The notes beneath the pieces are model-generated. The model was not told the origin of the DNA. It saw only the letters and a list, made by a program, of their open reading frames with translations, and searched no databases. From contig CAIPDP010000183.1 in NCBI GenBank assembly GCA_903863845.1, positions 1 through 53,368 on the forward strand: a stretch of 53,368 nucleotides of DNA, given 5' to 3'. Every line of letters starts with the position of its first letter. Positions within the stretch are counted from its first letter, which is position 1. Shown in pieces: positions 27,103 to 34,119 of the stretch. A program made the position numbers and the translations under genes. This DNA is from an uncultured Mucilaginibacter sp. (lineage in GTDB: Bacteria > Bacteroidota > Bacteroidia > Sphingobacteriales > Sphingobacteriaceae).

Positions 27103-27966
27103 TTATTCTTCTGTTTTTTCAGGAGCAGCAGCGGCAACAGGAGCTTCAGCCTCAGCTACTCTTTTGCGTTTACCACCTTCAGACGGGCCAGATGCAGCTA
27201 CTACAGGAGCCTCAGCTTTAGCATCAGCTTTCGCTTTAGCAGCTATTGCTTCTTTTTCAGCTTCTTCTTCTTTCTCACGTTTGCGTTCGTCCAAACCTTC
27301 TTCGATGGCTTTGATGATGATACCTGTGATCAACGAGATCGATTTGGTTGCGTCATCATTTGCCGGGATCGGGAAATCGATATTTGAAGGATCAGAGTTG
27401 GTATCCACCATAGCGAAAGTAGGGATGTTCAACTTTAATGCTTCCGAAACAGCGATATGCTCTTTCTTTACGTCGATCAAAAACAAAGCTGCAGGTAAGC
27501 GGTTCAGGTCGGCAATACCGCCCAATAATGCTTCCAATTTGATACGCTCGCGCTGTATCATCAGTCTTTCTTTTTTCGAAAGGTTGCTGTAAGTACCGTC
27601 TTTAGTCAATTTATCGATGTTAGACATCTTTTTGATCGACTTACGTACGGTAGCAAAGTTAGTTAACATACCACCTAACCAACGTTCGGTTACAAAAGGC
27701 ATGTTTACTGATTTTGCATAATCGGCTACGATATCTTTCGCTTGCTTTTTGGTAGCTACGAATAATACTTTACGGCCTGATTTTACAATTTGTTTGATAG
27801 CTGAAGCAGCTTCTTCAACTTTATTTAAAGTTTTGTTTAAATCGATAATGTGGATGCCATTGCGCTCCATGAAAATGTACTGTGACATTTTCGGATCCCA
27901 TTTACGGGTAAGGTGACCAAAGTGTACACCTGCATCCAGCAGATCCTGGTATGTTGTTCTTGCCAT
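27103..27966 (-). CDS. rpsB: 30S ribosomal protein S2
   Basis: 287 aa. Core hallmarks are LLDAGVHFGHLTRKWDPKM, YIFMERNGIHIIDL, VTERWLGGMLTNF, PAALFLIDVKKEHIAV and IPTFAMVDTNSDP. The last 60 residues are an Ala/Glu/Lys-rich low-complexity tail, longer than in E. coli. It has a canonical Shine-Dalgarno, unusual for this phylum. Gap to rpsI upstream is 18 nt. Confidence 0.98.
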   Translation of the reverse strand: MARTTYQDLLDAGVHFGHLTRKWDPKMSQYIFMERNGIHIIDLNKTLNKVEEAASAIKQIVKSGRKVLFVATKKQAKDIVADYAKSVNMPFVTERWLGGMLTNFATVRKSIKKMSNIDKLTKDGTYSNLSKKERLMIQRERIKLEALLGGIADLNRLPAALFLIDVKKEHIAVSEALKLNIPTFAMVDTNSDPSNIDFPIPANDDATKSISLITGIIIKAIEEGLDERKREKEEEAEKEAIAAKAKADAKAEAPVVAASGPSEGGKRKRVAEAEAPVAAAAPEKTEE

Positions 27967-27974
27967 TGTTGTTT

Positions 27975-27981
27975 CCTCCTT
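27975..27981 (-). promoter_or_regulatory. Strong Shine-Dalgarno of rpsB
   Basis: Minus-strand AAGGAGG ends eight bases before the rpsB ATG. Nearly all other genes here lack such a site. Confidence 0.8.
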
Positions 27982-27984
27982 AAA

Positions 27985-28371
27985 TTAACGTTTACTGAAC
28001 TGGAATCTCTTGCGTGCTTTCTTGCGTCCTGGTTTTTTACGTTCAACCATACGGTCGTCGCGGGTCATTAAACCCTTGGCACGTAATGCAGGTTTCTTTT
28101 CAGCATCAAGTTCAACAATAGCCTTAGCAATTGCTAAGCGAACAGCTTCTGCCTGTCCTTTAACTCCACCACCTGCTACATTTACCTTTACATCAAATTT
28201 ACCTGCAGAACCAGATACTTCGGTTGATTGGGTAACAATGTACTGCAATGGCAGTGTTGGGAAATACTCTTTGTAATCTTTACCATTAACGGTAATGGCG
28301 CCGTTGCCGTCGGTCAGATAGATGCGGGCAACTGCTGTTTTTCTTCTGCCTGAAGTGTTAGTTGTTGGCAT
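27985..28371 (-). CDS. rpsI: 30S ribosomal protein S9
   Basis: 128 aa, standard length, ending in the basic tail KKARKRFQFSKR whose C-terminal SKR reaches the P-site tRNA. Other hallmarks are TSGRRKTAVARIYL, VNGKDYKEYFP and GGGVKGQAEAVRLAIAKA. Follows rplM after 25 nt and carries AAGGAG before its ATG. Confidence 0.98.
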   Translation of the reverse strand: MPTTNTSGRRKTAVARIYLTDGNGAITVNGKDYKEYFPTLPLQYIVTQSTEVSGSAGKFDVKVNVAGGGVKGQAEAVRLAIAKAIVELDAEKKPALRAKGLMTRDDRMVERKKPGRKKARKRFQFSKR

Positions 28372-28378
28372 TTTCTTT

Positions 28379-28384
28379 CTCCTT
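28379..28384 (-). promoter_or_regulatory. Shine-Dalgarno of rpsI
   Basis: Minus-strand AAGGAG (within AAAAGGAG), seven bases before the rpsI ATG. Confidence 0.7.
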
Positions 28385-28396
28385 TTAAATAATTAA

Positions 28397-28834
28397 TTAA
28401 ATGGCTTTAGGGTTTTGAGCTTGATGCGGGTGCTCGGCTCCGGCATATACATGCAGGTTGCCAAATAAGGCGCGGCCCAAACGATTTTTAGGTAACATAC
28501 CACGAACGGCTTTTTCAACCACTCTTGTAGGATGCTTTGCCATTAACTCCTTAGGAGAAATGAAACGCTGACCACCTGGATAACCAGTATACGAAACATA
28601 CTGCTTGTCGCTGAATTTGTTTCCGGTCAACTTTACCTTGTCTGCATTAATAACAATAACGTTATCACCGCAGTCTACGTTTGGGGTGAACCCTGGCTTG
28701 TGCTTTCCTCTGATGATCGCTGCGATCCTGGAAGTCAAGCGCCCCAAAATCTCGCCCTGAGCGTCAACAACAACCCATTCTTTGTTAACGGTCTTTTTAT
28801 TGGCTGAGACAGTTTTGTAACTTAACGTATTCAC
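28397..28834 (-). CDS. rplM: 50S ribosomal protein L13, GTG start
   Basis: 145 aa. Hallmarks are EWVVVDAQGEILGRL, RGKHKPGFTPNVDCGDNVIVINA, VSYTGYPGGQR and AVRGMLPKNRLGRALFGNLHVYAG. The start is GTG at 28834, which gives the usual MNTLSYKTVSANK opening of Bacteroidota L13. First gene of the rplM-rpsI-rpsB-tsf operon, with the best promoter match of the window 55 nt upstream. Confidence 0.97.
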   Translation of the reverse strand: MNTLSYKTVSANKKTVNKEWVVVDAQGEILGRLTSRIAAIIRGKHKPGFTPNVDCGDNVIVINADKVKLTGNKFSDKQYVSYTGYPGGQRFISPKELMAKHPTRVVEKAVRGMLPKNRLGRALFGNLHVYAGAEHPHQAQNPKAI

Positions 28835-28888
28835 TTGCTTAAAATTAAATTAATAAAACGTTTACTATACCCCATAATTTAGGGACTG

Positions 28889-28919
28889 CAAAGATAGGGG
28901 TTTTAGTATTATATACAAA
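28889..28919 (-). promoter_or_regulatory. Consensus Bacteroidota promoter of rplM operon
   Basis: On the minus strand TTTG (28919-28916), a 19-nt AT-rich spacer and TATCTTTG (28896-28889) match TTTG-N19-TAnnTTTG exactly. A start about seven bases on would leave a leader of roughly 45-50 nt before the GTG. Confidence 0.8.
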
Positions 28920-28945
28920 TAGAATTTTCGATTAGTTTCGTGGGG

Positions 28946-28979
28946 AGTCCGGAAGTCGGAAAGTCCGCTTAAGTCCGAA
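28946..28979. repeat. Degenerate AGTCCGGA octamer array
   Basis: Four consecutive units: AGTCCGGA, AGTCGGAA, AGTCCGCTTA and AGTCCGAA. It lies upstream of the rplM promoter in a 500-bp gene-free spacer. Confidence 0.7.
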
Positions 28980-29041
28980 AGATTTTTGGGTCCTGGCGGG
29001 CGGTTTTTTGGCGGTATTGTTTTCGTATTTTGTAAGAATCA

Positions 29042-29131
29042 GGGCGTTCCCCTCGTACCTCGGATCAGGCTTTCCATTCATACGCCTTCAGGCATTACGC
29101 GCAGGCCGGTATCCATTTCAATCCTTAACGC
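29042..29131. repeat. Possible dispersed Bacteroidota intergenic element
   Basis: The 90-bp stretch opens GGGCGTTCCCCTC, contains CGGATCAGGCTTTCC in the middle and closes ATCCATTTCAATCCTTAACGC-like. I recall this order of blocks from non-coding repeats scattered through Flavobacterium, Pedobacter and relatives; this is recognition by eye, not a search. It carries no credible gene. The rest of the 28920-29310 spacer shows nothing else I can support. Confidence 0.45.
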
Positions 29132-29310
29132 TAATTTGGGTAAAATTGAAAGTGGAAGACGTTTTGATGGATTACTCATTTCAACAAAAAAAGAATGGCT
29201 AACACTGGGGTTATTTCTAAAATCGATAGCTAAAAGCAAATCGGTAAAAACGATCAAAAAAATCAGTCTAAGGCATTCAAAACTTGACAAATGAAAAACA
29301 AGTGCTTGTC

Positions 29311-29318
29311 TACCTTTG
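29311..29318 (+). promoter_or_regulatory. Promoter -7 element of flavin monooxygenase gene
   Basis: TACCTTTG matches TAnnTTTG, 15 nt before the ATG at 29334. TTG at 29284 is 24 nt upstream, slightly beyond normal spacing. Confidence 0.5.
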
Positions 29319-29333
29319 TATTTTAATAGATTA

Positions 29334-30365
29334 ATGAATACAGGTAAAATAAAACTCAGCGTTCTCGACCAATCTCCCATCCGCAAAGGTGCCTCAGCCG
29401 AACAAGCGATACTGGAAACCGTTCAGCTTGCAAAATATACTGAGCAACTGGGTTATACCCGCTTCTGGATTTCTGAGCACCATAATACAGGTGCTTTGGC
29501 AGGCTCTACACCAGAGGTACTGCTGGCTTACCTGGGCAGCCAAACCAGCACCATCAGAATAGGTTCGGGCGGAGTGATGATGCCTAACCATAGTACCCTA
29601 AAGGTTGCTGAGAATTTCAGGATGCTGGAGGCTTTGTTCCCCGGCAGGGTCGACCTGGGCATGGGTCGCGCGCCAGGAACCGACAGGTTGACGGCATCAA
29701 TATTAAATCCCTCAAACCAATTCAGTCAGCAGGAATTTATCAATCAGCTTTATGATCTGCTTAACTATTTCCATGATCGCGGAGAACCGGGTACCCCGCA
29801 ATCGAAAATAAGGGCCATCCCGCAAATAAAAACTATCCCAGAGATGTGGCTTTTGAGCTCCAGTGGTGAAAGCGGCTTATTTGCTGCGCACTTCGGCATG
29901 GGCATGGCCTTTGCGCATTTTATCAATCCAATTGGAGGTCCGCAGGCCATTGACGCTTACCGGCAGCGTTTTAAACCATCCGAGGACCGGGCTGAACCCG
30001 CTGCTGCTGTGGCAATTTTTGTTTATTGTTCGGAGGATGAAGAAAAGATCAGGCGGCACCAGGCGCTGATGGATTACAGATTCAACCAGTTTGAGCAGGG
30101 TAAGGGTATAGTACCGGTGGGGTATGAAGACATTAAAGATAAAACTTACAACACGCAAGAACTGGAGCGTATCCGGCATAACCGCAAGCGCGTGCTTACC
30201 GGTACGCCAGTTGAAATGAAGCAAAAGCTAAGTCAATTGGCTGAAGAATATCAAGTGGATGAGATCATAGCCGCAACCATTACCGAAGATTTTGAGGAAA
30301 GGTTGGAATCTTACCGGTTGCTGGCGGACGAGTTTTTGCCACATGCCTTTAATTCGCCAATTTAA
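29334..30365 (+). CDS. LLM-class flavin-dependent oxidoreductase
   Basis: 343-aa bacterial luciferase-like monooxygenase, TIM-barrel fold, FMN-dependent. Recognisable are LSVLDQSPIRKG, YTRFWISEHHNTGALAGS, TSTIRIGSGGVMMPNHS and LFPGRVDLGMGRAPGTD, the YhbW/MsnO8-like group pattern. Substrate unknown. The ATG at 29334 is preferred to a TTG at 29316 that is part of the promoter box. A CACAGAGG-type repeat begins at its stop codon. Confidence 0.92.
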   Translation: MNTGKIKLSVLDQSPIRKGASAEQAILETVQLAKYTEQLGYTRFWISEHHNTGALAGSTPEVLLAYLGSQTSTIRIGSGGVMMPNHSTLKVAENFRMLEALFPGRVDLGMGRAPGTDRLTASILNPSNQFSQQEFINQLYDLLNYFHDRGEPGTPQSKIRAIPQIKTIPEMWLLSSSGESGLFAAHFGMGMAFAHFINPIGGPQAIDAYRQRFKPSEDRAEPAAAVAIFVYCSEDEEKIRRHQALMDYRFNQFEQGKGIVPVGYEDIKDKTYNTQELERIRHNRKRVLTGTPVEMKQKLSQLAEEYQVDEIIAATITEDFEERLESYRLLADEFLPHAFNSPI

Positions 30366-30410
30366 CCACAGAGGGCACCAAGATTTTCACTAAGCGCACA
30401 AAGTGTGGCA
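30363..30410. repeat. AACCACAGAGG dispersed repeat, copy 1
   Basis: Begins TTTAACCACAGAGG, with the gene's TAA stop as part of the repeat, then a degenerate purine-rich CACAAAG tail. A sister copy lies at 36459. Confidence 0.6.
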
Positions 30411-30493
30411 ACGCTCAATTAAATAATACCTCTAAAACACCACACCATTCTCCACTCTCCTTTCACCCTCAACTTTTCACCCTTTCCCCTTTT

Positions 30494-30577
30494 TCCTTTA
30501 TCCTTTATCCGTACTCGTTTATCCTTTCACCTTTCCCCTTTATCCTTTCTCCTTTCTCCTTTATCCTTTCTCCTTTT
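30494..30577. repeat. Twelve-unit TCCTTTA heptamer array
   Basis: Twelve contiguous 7-bp units in perfect register: TCCTTTA, TCCTTTA, TCCGTAC, TCGTTTA, TCCTTTC, ACCTTTC, CCCTTTA, TCCTTTC, TCCTTTC, TCCTTTA, TCCTTTC, TCCTTTT. More degenerate pyrimidine units extend upstream to about 30456. The array ends two bases before a TATATTTG promoter box. Confidence 0.9.
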
Positions 30578-30579
30578 GC

Positions 30580-30587
30580 TATATTTG
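30580..30587 (+). promoter_or_regulatory. Promoter -7 element of aminotransferase gene
   Basis: TATATTTG matches TAnnTTTG exactly and lies 19 nt before the ATG at 30607. The whole -33 region is heptamer array, with TTTC or TTTA rather than TTTG. Confidence 0.6.
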
Positions 30588-30606
30588 CCACATTATTCCA
30601 AAAAAA

Positions 30607-31863
30607 ATGAGTGTATCGGTACTGGCCCAAAACTTAAGGGGCTCTGAAATTATCAAGATCGCAGGCGAGATCAACGAGTTAAAAAGGCAGGGGCAAAATA
30701 TTGCTAACCTGACCATAGGTGATTTTGATTCAAACATTTATCCCATCCCGGCTGCCTTAGCGCAGGGTATTGTTGATGCGTATCACGACAACCAAACCAA
30801 TTACCCGCCAGCAGATGGTATTCTGGCATTACGAGAGAGCGCATCCGATTTCCTGAAAAGTCGCTTTGGTTTGGAATATGCCCCTAACCAGATTTTGATT
30901 TCAGGTGGTTCACGCCCGCTGATCTATTCAACCTACCTGGCCCTGGTCGACCCGGGTGAAAAAGTGGTTTTCCCGGCACCATCATGGAACAATAACCATT
31001 ACTGCGACCTTACAGGTGCCGAAGCTGTGATCATCCCGGTACAACCCGAAAATAATTTTATGCCTACTGCCGATGAGTTGCGCCCGCATTTAAAGGGAGC
31101 TGTTTTACTGGCATTATGTTCTCCATTGAATCCTACGGGGACCATGTTCACCAAACAAAACCTGGAAGAAATATGCGACCTGGTGATAGAAGAGAATAAA
31201 AGTCGCACAGCTGGTGAAAAGCCACTATATATTTTATACGATCAGATCTACTCACAGCTAACGTTTGGCAAGCATGAACATTTTAACCCCGTAACACTGC
31301 GCCCTGAACTAAAACCTGTGACGGTATTTGTTGATGGTGGATCGAAATGCTTCGCAGCAACCGGCGTACGCGTTGGCTGGGGTTTCGGACCTGCTGAGGT
31401 GATCAACCACATGAAAGCCATTGTAGGCCATATGGGTGCCTGGGCTCCTAAAGCCGAACAGGTTGCTACAGCAAAATTTCTGAAACAGGATGAAGACGTA
31501 AATACTTACCTGGCCAATTTTAAAGAACGTATACAAGCCAGCTTAAATACCCTGCATCAGGGCATCCAGCAATTAAAGGCAGAAGGATTTAAGGTAGACT
31601 CCATCGAACCGATGGGTGCCATATACCTCACCATCAAATTTGATTACGCCGGCAAAACAACACCTGATGGCAAGTTGTTGCAAACGGCTACCGATATCAA
31701 TTTCTTCCTCATCAAAGAAGCGAAACTGGCTTTGGTACCTTTCTCAGCTTTCGGAGCAAACGAAGATGTGCTATGGTTCAGGGCCTCTGTTGGTGCCAGT
31801 ACTTTGCAGGACATTGAGGCGATAGTACCAAGGGTGAGGGAGGCGTTGTTGAAGCTGGTTTAG
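30607..31863 (+). CDS. PLP-dependent class I/II aminotransferase
   Basis: 418-aa fold-type I aminotransferase. The N-terminal part has NLTIGDFDSN, the substrate loop YPPADGILALRE and SGGSRPLIYSTYLALVDPGEKV. The cofactor site includes PLNPTGTMF (Asn) and DQIYSQLTFG (Tyr), with the Schiff-base Lys247 in GGSKCFAATGVRVGW. The carboxylate-binding Arg is near WFRASVG. Cytoplasmic; aspartate/alanine-type specificity is plausible but not provable. Its TAG stop lies inside the first unit of a heptamer repeat. Confidence 0.93.
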   Translation: MSVSVLAQNLRGSEIIKIAGEINELKRQGQNIANLTIGDFDSNIYPIPAALAQGIVDAYHDNQTNYPPADGILALRESASDFLKSRFGLEYAPNQILISGGSRPLIYSTYLALVDPGEKVVFPAPSWNNNHYCDLTGAEAVIIPVQPENNFMPTADELRPHLKGAVLLALCSPLNPTGTMFTKQNLEEICDLVIEENKSRTAGEKPLYILYDQIYSQLTFGKHEHFNPVTLRPELKPVTVFVDGGSKCFAATGVRVGWGFGPAEVINHMKAIVGHMGAWAPKAEQVATAKFLKQDEDVNTYLANFKERIQASLNTLHQGIQQLKAEGFKVDSIEPMGAIYLTIKFDYAGKTTPDGKLLQTATDINFFLIKEAKLALVPFSAFGANEDVLWFRASVGASTLQDIEAIVPRVREALLKLV

Positions 31864-32016
31864 TGATTAGTTAATTAGTGATTTGTGATCAGGGTAATAG
31901 ATTAGATTTACGAAGTTTTAAAAACTTCGTAAATCTCTTTAAAAACTTCGTAAATCTCCATCGGGCTAACTAATCCTCTGGTTAACCAGTTAACTATTCT
32001 CTAATTAACCAATCAC
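31860..32016. repeat. Nested palindromic element with inverted heptad arms
   Basis: Outer arms GTGATTAGTTAATTAG (31863-31878) and its inverse at 32001-32016 match at 15 of 16 bases. Inside is a near-perfect palindrome with 16-bp arms (31904-31919 and 31921-31936, core ACGAAGTTTT) and a 21-bp perfect tandem duplication (31917-31937, 31938-31958). TTAGTGA and TTTGTGA heptads open the element. Confidence 0.85.
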
Positions 32017-32064
32017 TTTTCCCACCAATTCCCTAACTTCGCGTCTTTAAAATTTAATATTAAG

Positions 32065-32622
32065 ATGATGAGATCATTAGCTATTGCTACTATAATAGTT
32101 TTGGCTGCATTTGCCGCCAGTGCGCAAAATGCCGCAACACCAGTGAGTACTGCACCCGCCGTTGTGTTTGTCAATTCAGATTCCCTGCTCAATAACTACG
32201 CCTATTTTAAAGCGGTGAAGATCAAATTGCAAACGCTTACGCAAAAGGCACAGGATGAGATCACGGTAAAAGGACAGTCTTTTCAGAAAAAGGTGGCCAA
32301 CTACCAAAAAACGGCTAATGCTTTAACGCCCGCCCAGAAAGCCGCAACCGAAAAGAAACTGGCTGCAGAACAGCAAAATTTACAGGAGCTGCAACAGAAT
32401 ACCGGCAAACAATTGCAGGAAATTGAAGCTGCAGAAAACACCACTCTTTACGAAAAAATAGCTACCTTCCTTAAAGGTTATACCAAAGAAAAAGGGTACA
32501 AGATAGTGCTTACTTATTCCAAATCGAGCCCTTCGATGCTTTATGGCGACGACAGTTTAGACATAACTAAAGATGTTGTTACCGGCCTGAACGACGAATA
32601 CTCAAAATCTGGCGGCAAATAA
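32065..32622 (+). CDS. OmpH/Skp family periplasmic chaperone
   Basis: 185 aa. Signal peptide ends FAASAQ. VVFVNSDSLLNNYAYFK is the N-terminal strand of OmpH proteins. A long helical, Gln/Lys/Ala-rich segment (about 55-130) forms the coiled-coil tentacles, and YTKEKGYKIVLTYSKSS closes the core. Skp holds unfolded outer-membrane proteins in the periplasm. Single gene followed 50 nt later by a lipoprotein gene. Confidence 0.88.
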   Translation: MMRSLAIATIIVLAAFAASAQNAATPVSTAPAVVFVNSDSLLNNYAYFKAVKIKLQTLTQKAQDEITVKGQSFQKKVANYQKTANALTPAQKAATEKKLAAEQQNLQELQQNTGKQLQEIEAAENTTLYEKIATFLKGYTKEKGYKIVLTYSKSSPSMLYGDDSLDITKDVVTGLNDEYSKSGGK

Positions 32623-32672
32623 ACCGACAGACTGAGCAGCTGGGCCGCAAAATACTTTAGCTTGTATTAAAT

Positions 32673-33323
32673 ATGAAATACCTGGGGTTTTTGTTCATCA
32701 TGGCTTTGTTGTCTGGCTGTGCCATTATCAGCAAACAGTATTATTACGAGCCTTCAGTTGCCCATCAAACTATCAAGCGCAGATATAGCCATTCTGATTC
32801 TAAAATGATCTACTATAAGGTGTCAATCCCCGGCAAGTCGGGCGACACCATCGGGTCGATCAATACCAGCAATGGCGTTGGGCATCCCCTATTAATGGGG
32901 CCCCTACTTTTTCCGGTAATCCCAGTAGGCGGTTTCTTTCAAAAAACGACGGAAAGTTTTATGATGGAACTTGCAGTAAACAGTAACAGCACTTATTTTT
33001 TACCGTTGGCCCTAGACAGCAATGATTATAAGAAAAAAAGAGATTCGCTTTACGCCTTAAAACTCGCTATAGAGGTACAATTAAATACCCGCCAGTGTTA
33101 TTTGATTGCCAACGATACCGCCAGGATACCACTTCAGGTTCAGGAGTTTTTTATGCGAAGCAATATAGCACATAGTTACAGGCTTAGCGCAGACACCCGT
33201 TTCCGGCAGATAAAAACCCTGAGACTTATTACCGGCAATGCATTACTCGACAGTACACTGAACAAAATAACCTTCAAGCGTCACAGCCGCATCAAATTAG
33301 ACTTTATCGGTCCGGGTTATTGA
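32673..33323 (+). CDS. Hypothetical lipoprotein
   Basis: 216 aa with a lipobox LLSGC at Cys16, so lipid-anchored. The mature part is beta-rich with no motif I recognise; the stretch NGVGHPLLMGPLLFPVIPVGGF is hydrophobic and Gly/Pro-rich. It follows the OmpH-like gene in the same direction and may share its transcript. Function unknown. Confidence 0.78.
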   Translation: MKYLGFLFIMALLSGCAIISKQYYYEPSVAHQTIKRRYSHSDSKMIYYKVSIPGKSGDTIGSINTSNGVGHPLLMGPLLFPVIPVGGFFQKTTESFMMELAVNSNSTYFLPLALDSNDYKKKRDSLYALKLAIEVQLNTRQCYLIANDTARIPLQVQEFFMRSNIAHSYRLSADTRFRQIKTLRLITGNALLDSTLNKITFKRHSRIKLDFIGPGY

Positions 33324-33362
33324 TGGCGTCTTATGCTTGATAACTGATACTTTAAATAACAT

Positions 33363-34079
33363 TTAAGCGGCAGTAGAAATGTACTTCACCAGGGTCCTCT
33401 TGGCCACCGGCAACAAAGTTTGCTCGAGCGGGAAGGTGATATCACTCACTACATAATATAATGCCGGATTAGGCAGATGCTTTCTTTTGTTGATCAGATC
33501 GAGCTTGATGGCTTCCGGAGTATTGGCAATACTTTGTACATAGGTATCCACAAACTGCACATTGATGCCACGGAACTTATCTTCTTTACTTTCGAAAATG
33601 GTTAGCTGATATTCGTAAACCCAGGTAGTTCGTTCGTTGCCGTTACGAAGCGAGAAATAACCATTATAAGGCACCAGGGGTACCAGCCCTATCGGATCGA
33701 TACTGAGGCGGCTCTCCACAAAATCATAGATCTCTTTACCCGTTTGTATTGCCGGATCCATTTTATAAAGTGCAAAAGAAATGATGCTTTCAATTTCCCG
33801 CATTGTGCTGTCGTCTTCCACCATTTTTTGGTAGGTAAGTTTTAATGCATCAATATCTGCCTGTGTCAAACGTTGTGGAAAAGCCTGTTGTAATACGCTT
33901 TTATTGTGCTTAAAATCCAAAAGATTATTGTAATGGAAGATCAGATCGGTTAGGTTTGGATACAACCTGCTGCGGTCAAAATGGCGATTGATCTCCTGCA
34001 AATAATCCAGCAGAATATATTTTTTGTGCTCAAAATCGATCGCACCTTCAATAAACCAGTTAGTGCCTAGTGATTTCAT
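33363..34079 (-). CDS. Conserved hypothetical protein (Bacteroidota)
   Basis: 238 aa starting MKSLGTNWFIEGAIDFEHKK. Soluble, no signal peptide. Features are YILLDYLQEINRHF, YPNLTDLIFHYNNL, a helical middle, LVPYNGYFSLRNG and a conserved-looking end TFPLEQTLLPVAKRTLVKYI. Similar proteins are common in Bacteroidota but carry no function I know. ATG at 34079 is chosen; an in-frame ATG at 34136 would overlap the divergent methylase start. The starts of the two divergent genes are only 40 nt apart. Confidence 0.8.
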   Translation of the reverse strand: MKSLGTNWFIEGAIDFEHKKYILLDYLQEINRHFDRSRLYPNLTDLIFHYNNLLDFKHNKSVLQQAFPQRLTQADIDALKLTYQKMVEDDSTMREIESIISFALYKMDPAIQTGKEIYDFVESRLSIDPIGLVPLVPYNGYFSLRNGNERTTWVYEYQLTIFESKEDKFRGINVQFVDTYVQSIANTPEAIKLDLINKRKHLPNPALYYVVSDITFPLEQTLLPVAKRTLVKYISTAA

Positions 34080-34119
34080 ATTAAACCAATTTTTTCTGAA
34101 GCTTAAATTAAAAATAAAA

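Noticed and set aside
27023..27592. 189-codon plus-strand frame antisense to rpsB
   Set aside because: The reverse image of the Ala/Glu-rich S2 tail and core; rpsB is certain and explains the open frame.
29078..29386. 102-codon minus-strand frame opposite the flavin monooxygenase start
   Set aside because: It covers the dispersed element and the promoter of the plus-strand gene; no protein-like pattern.
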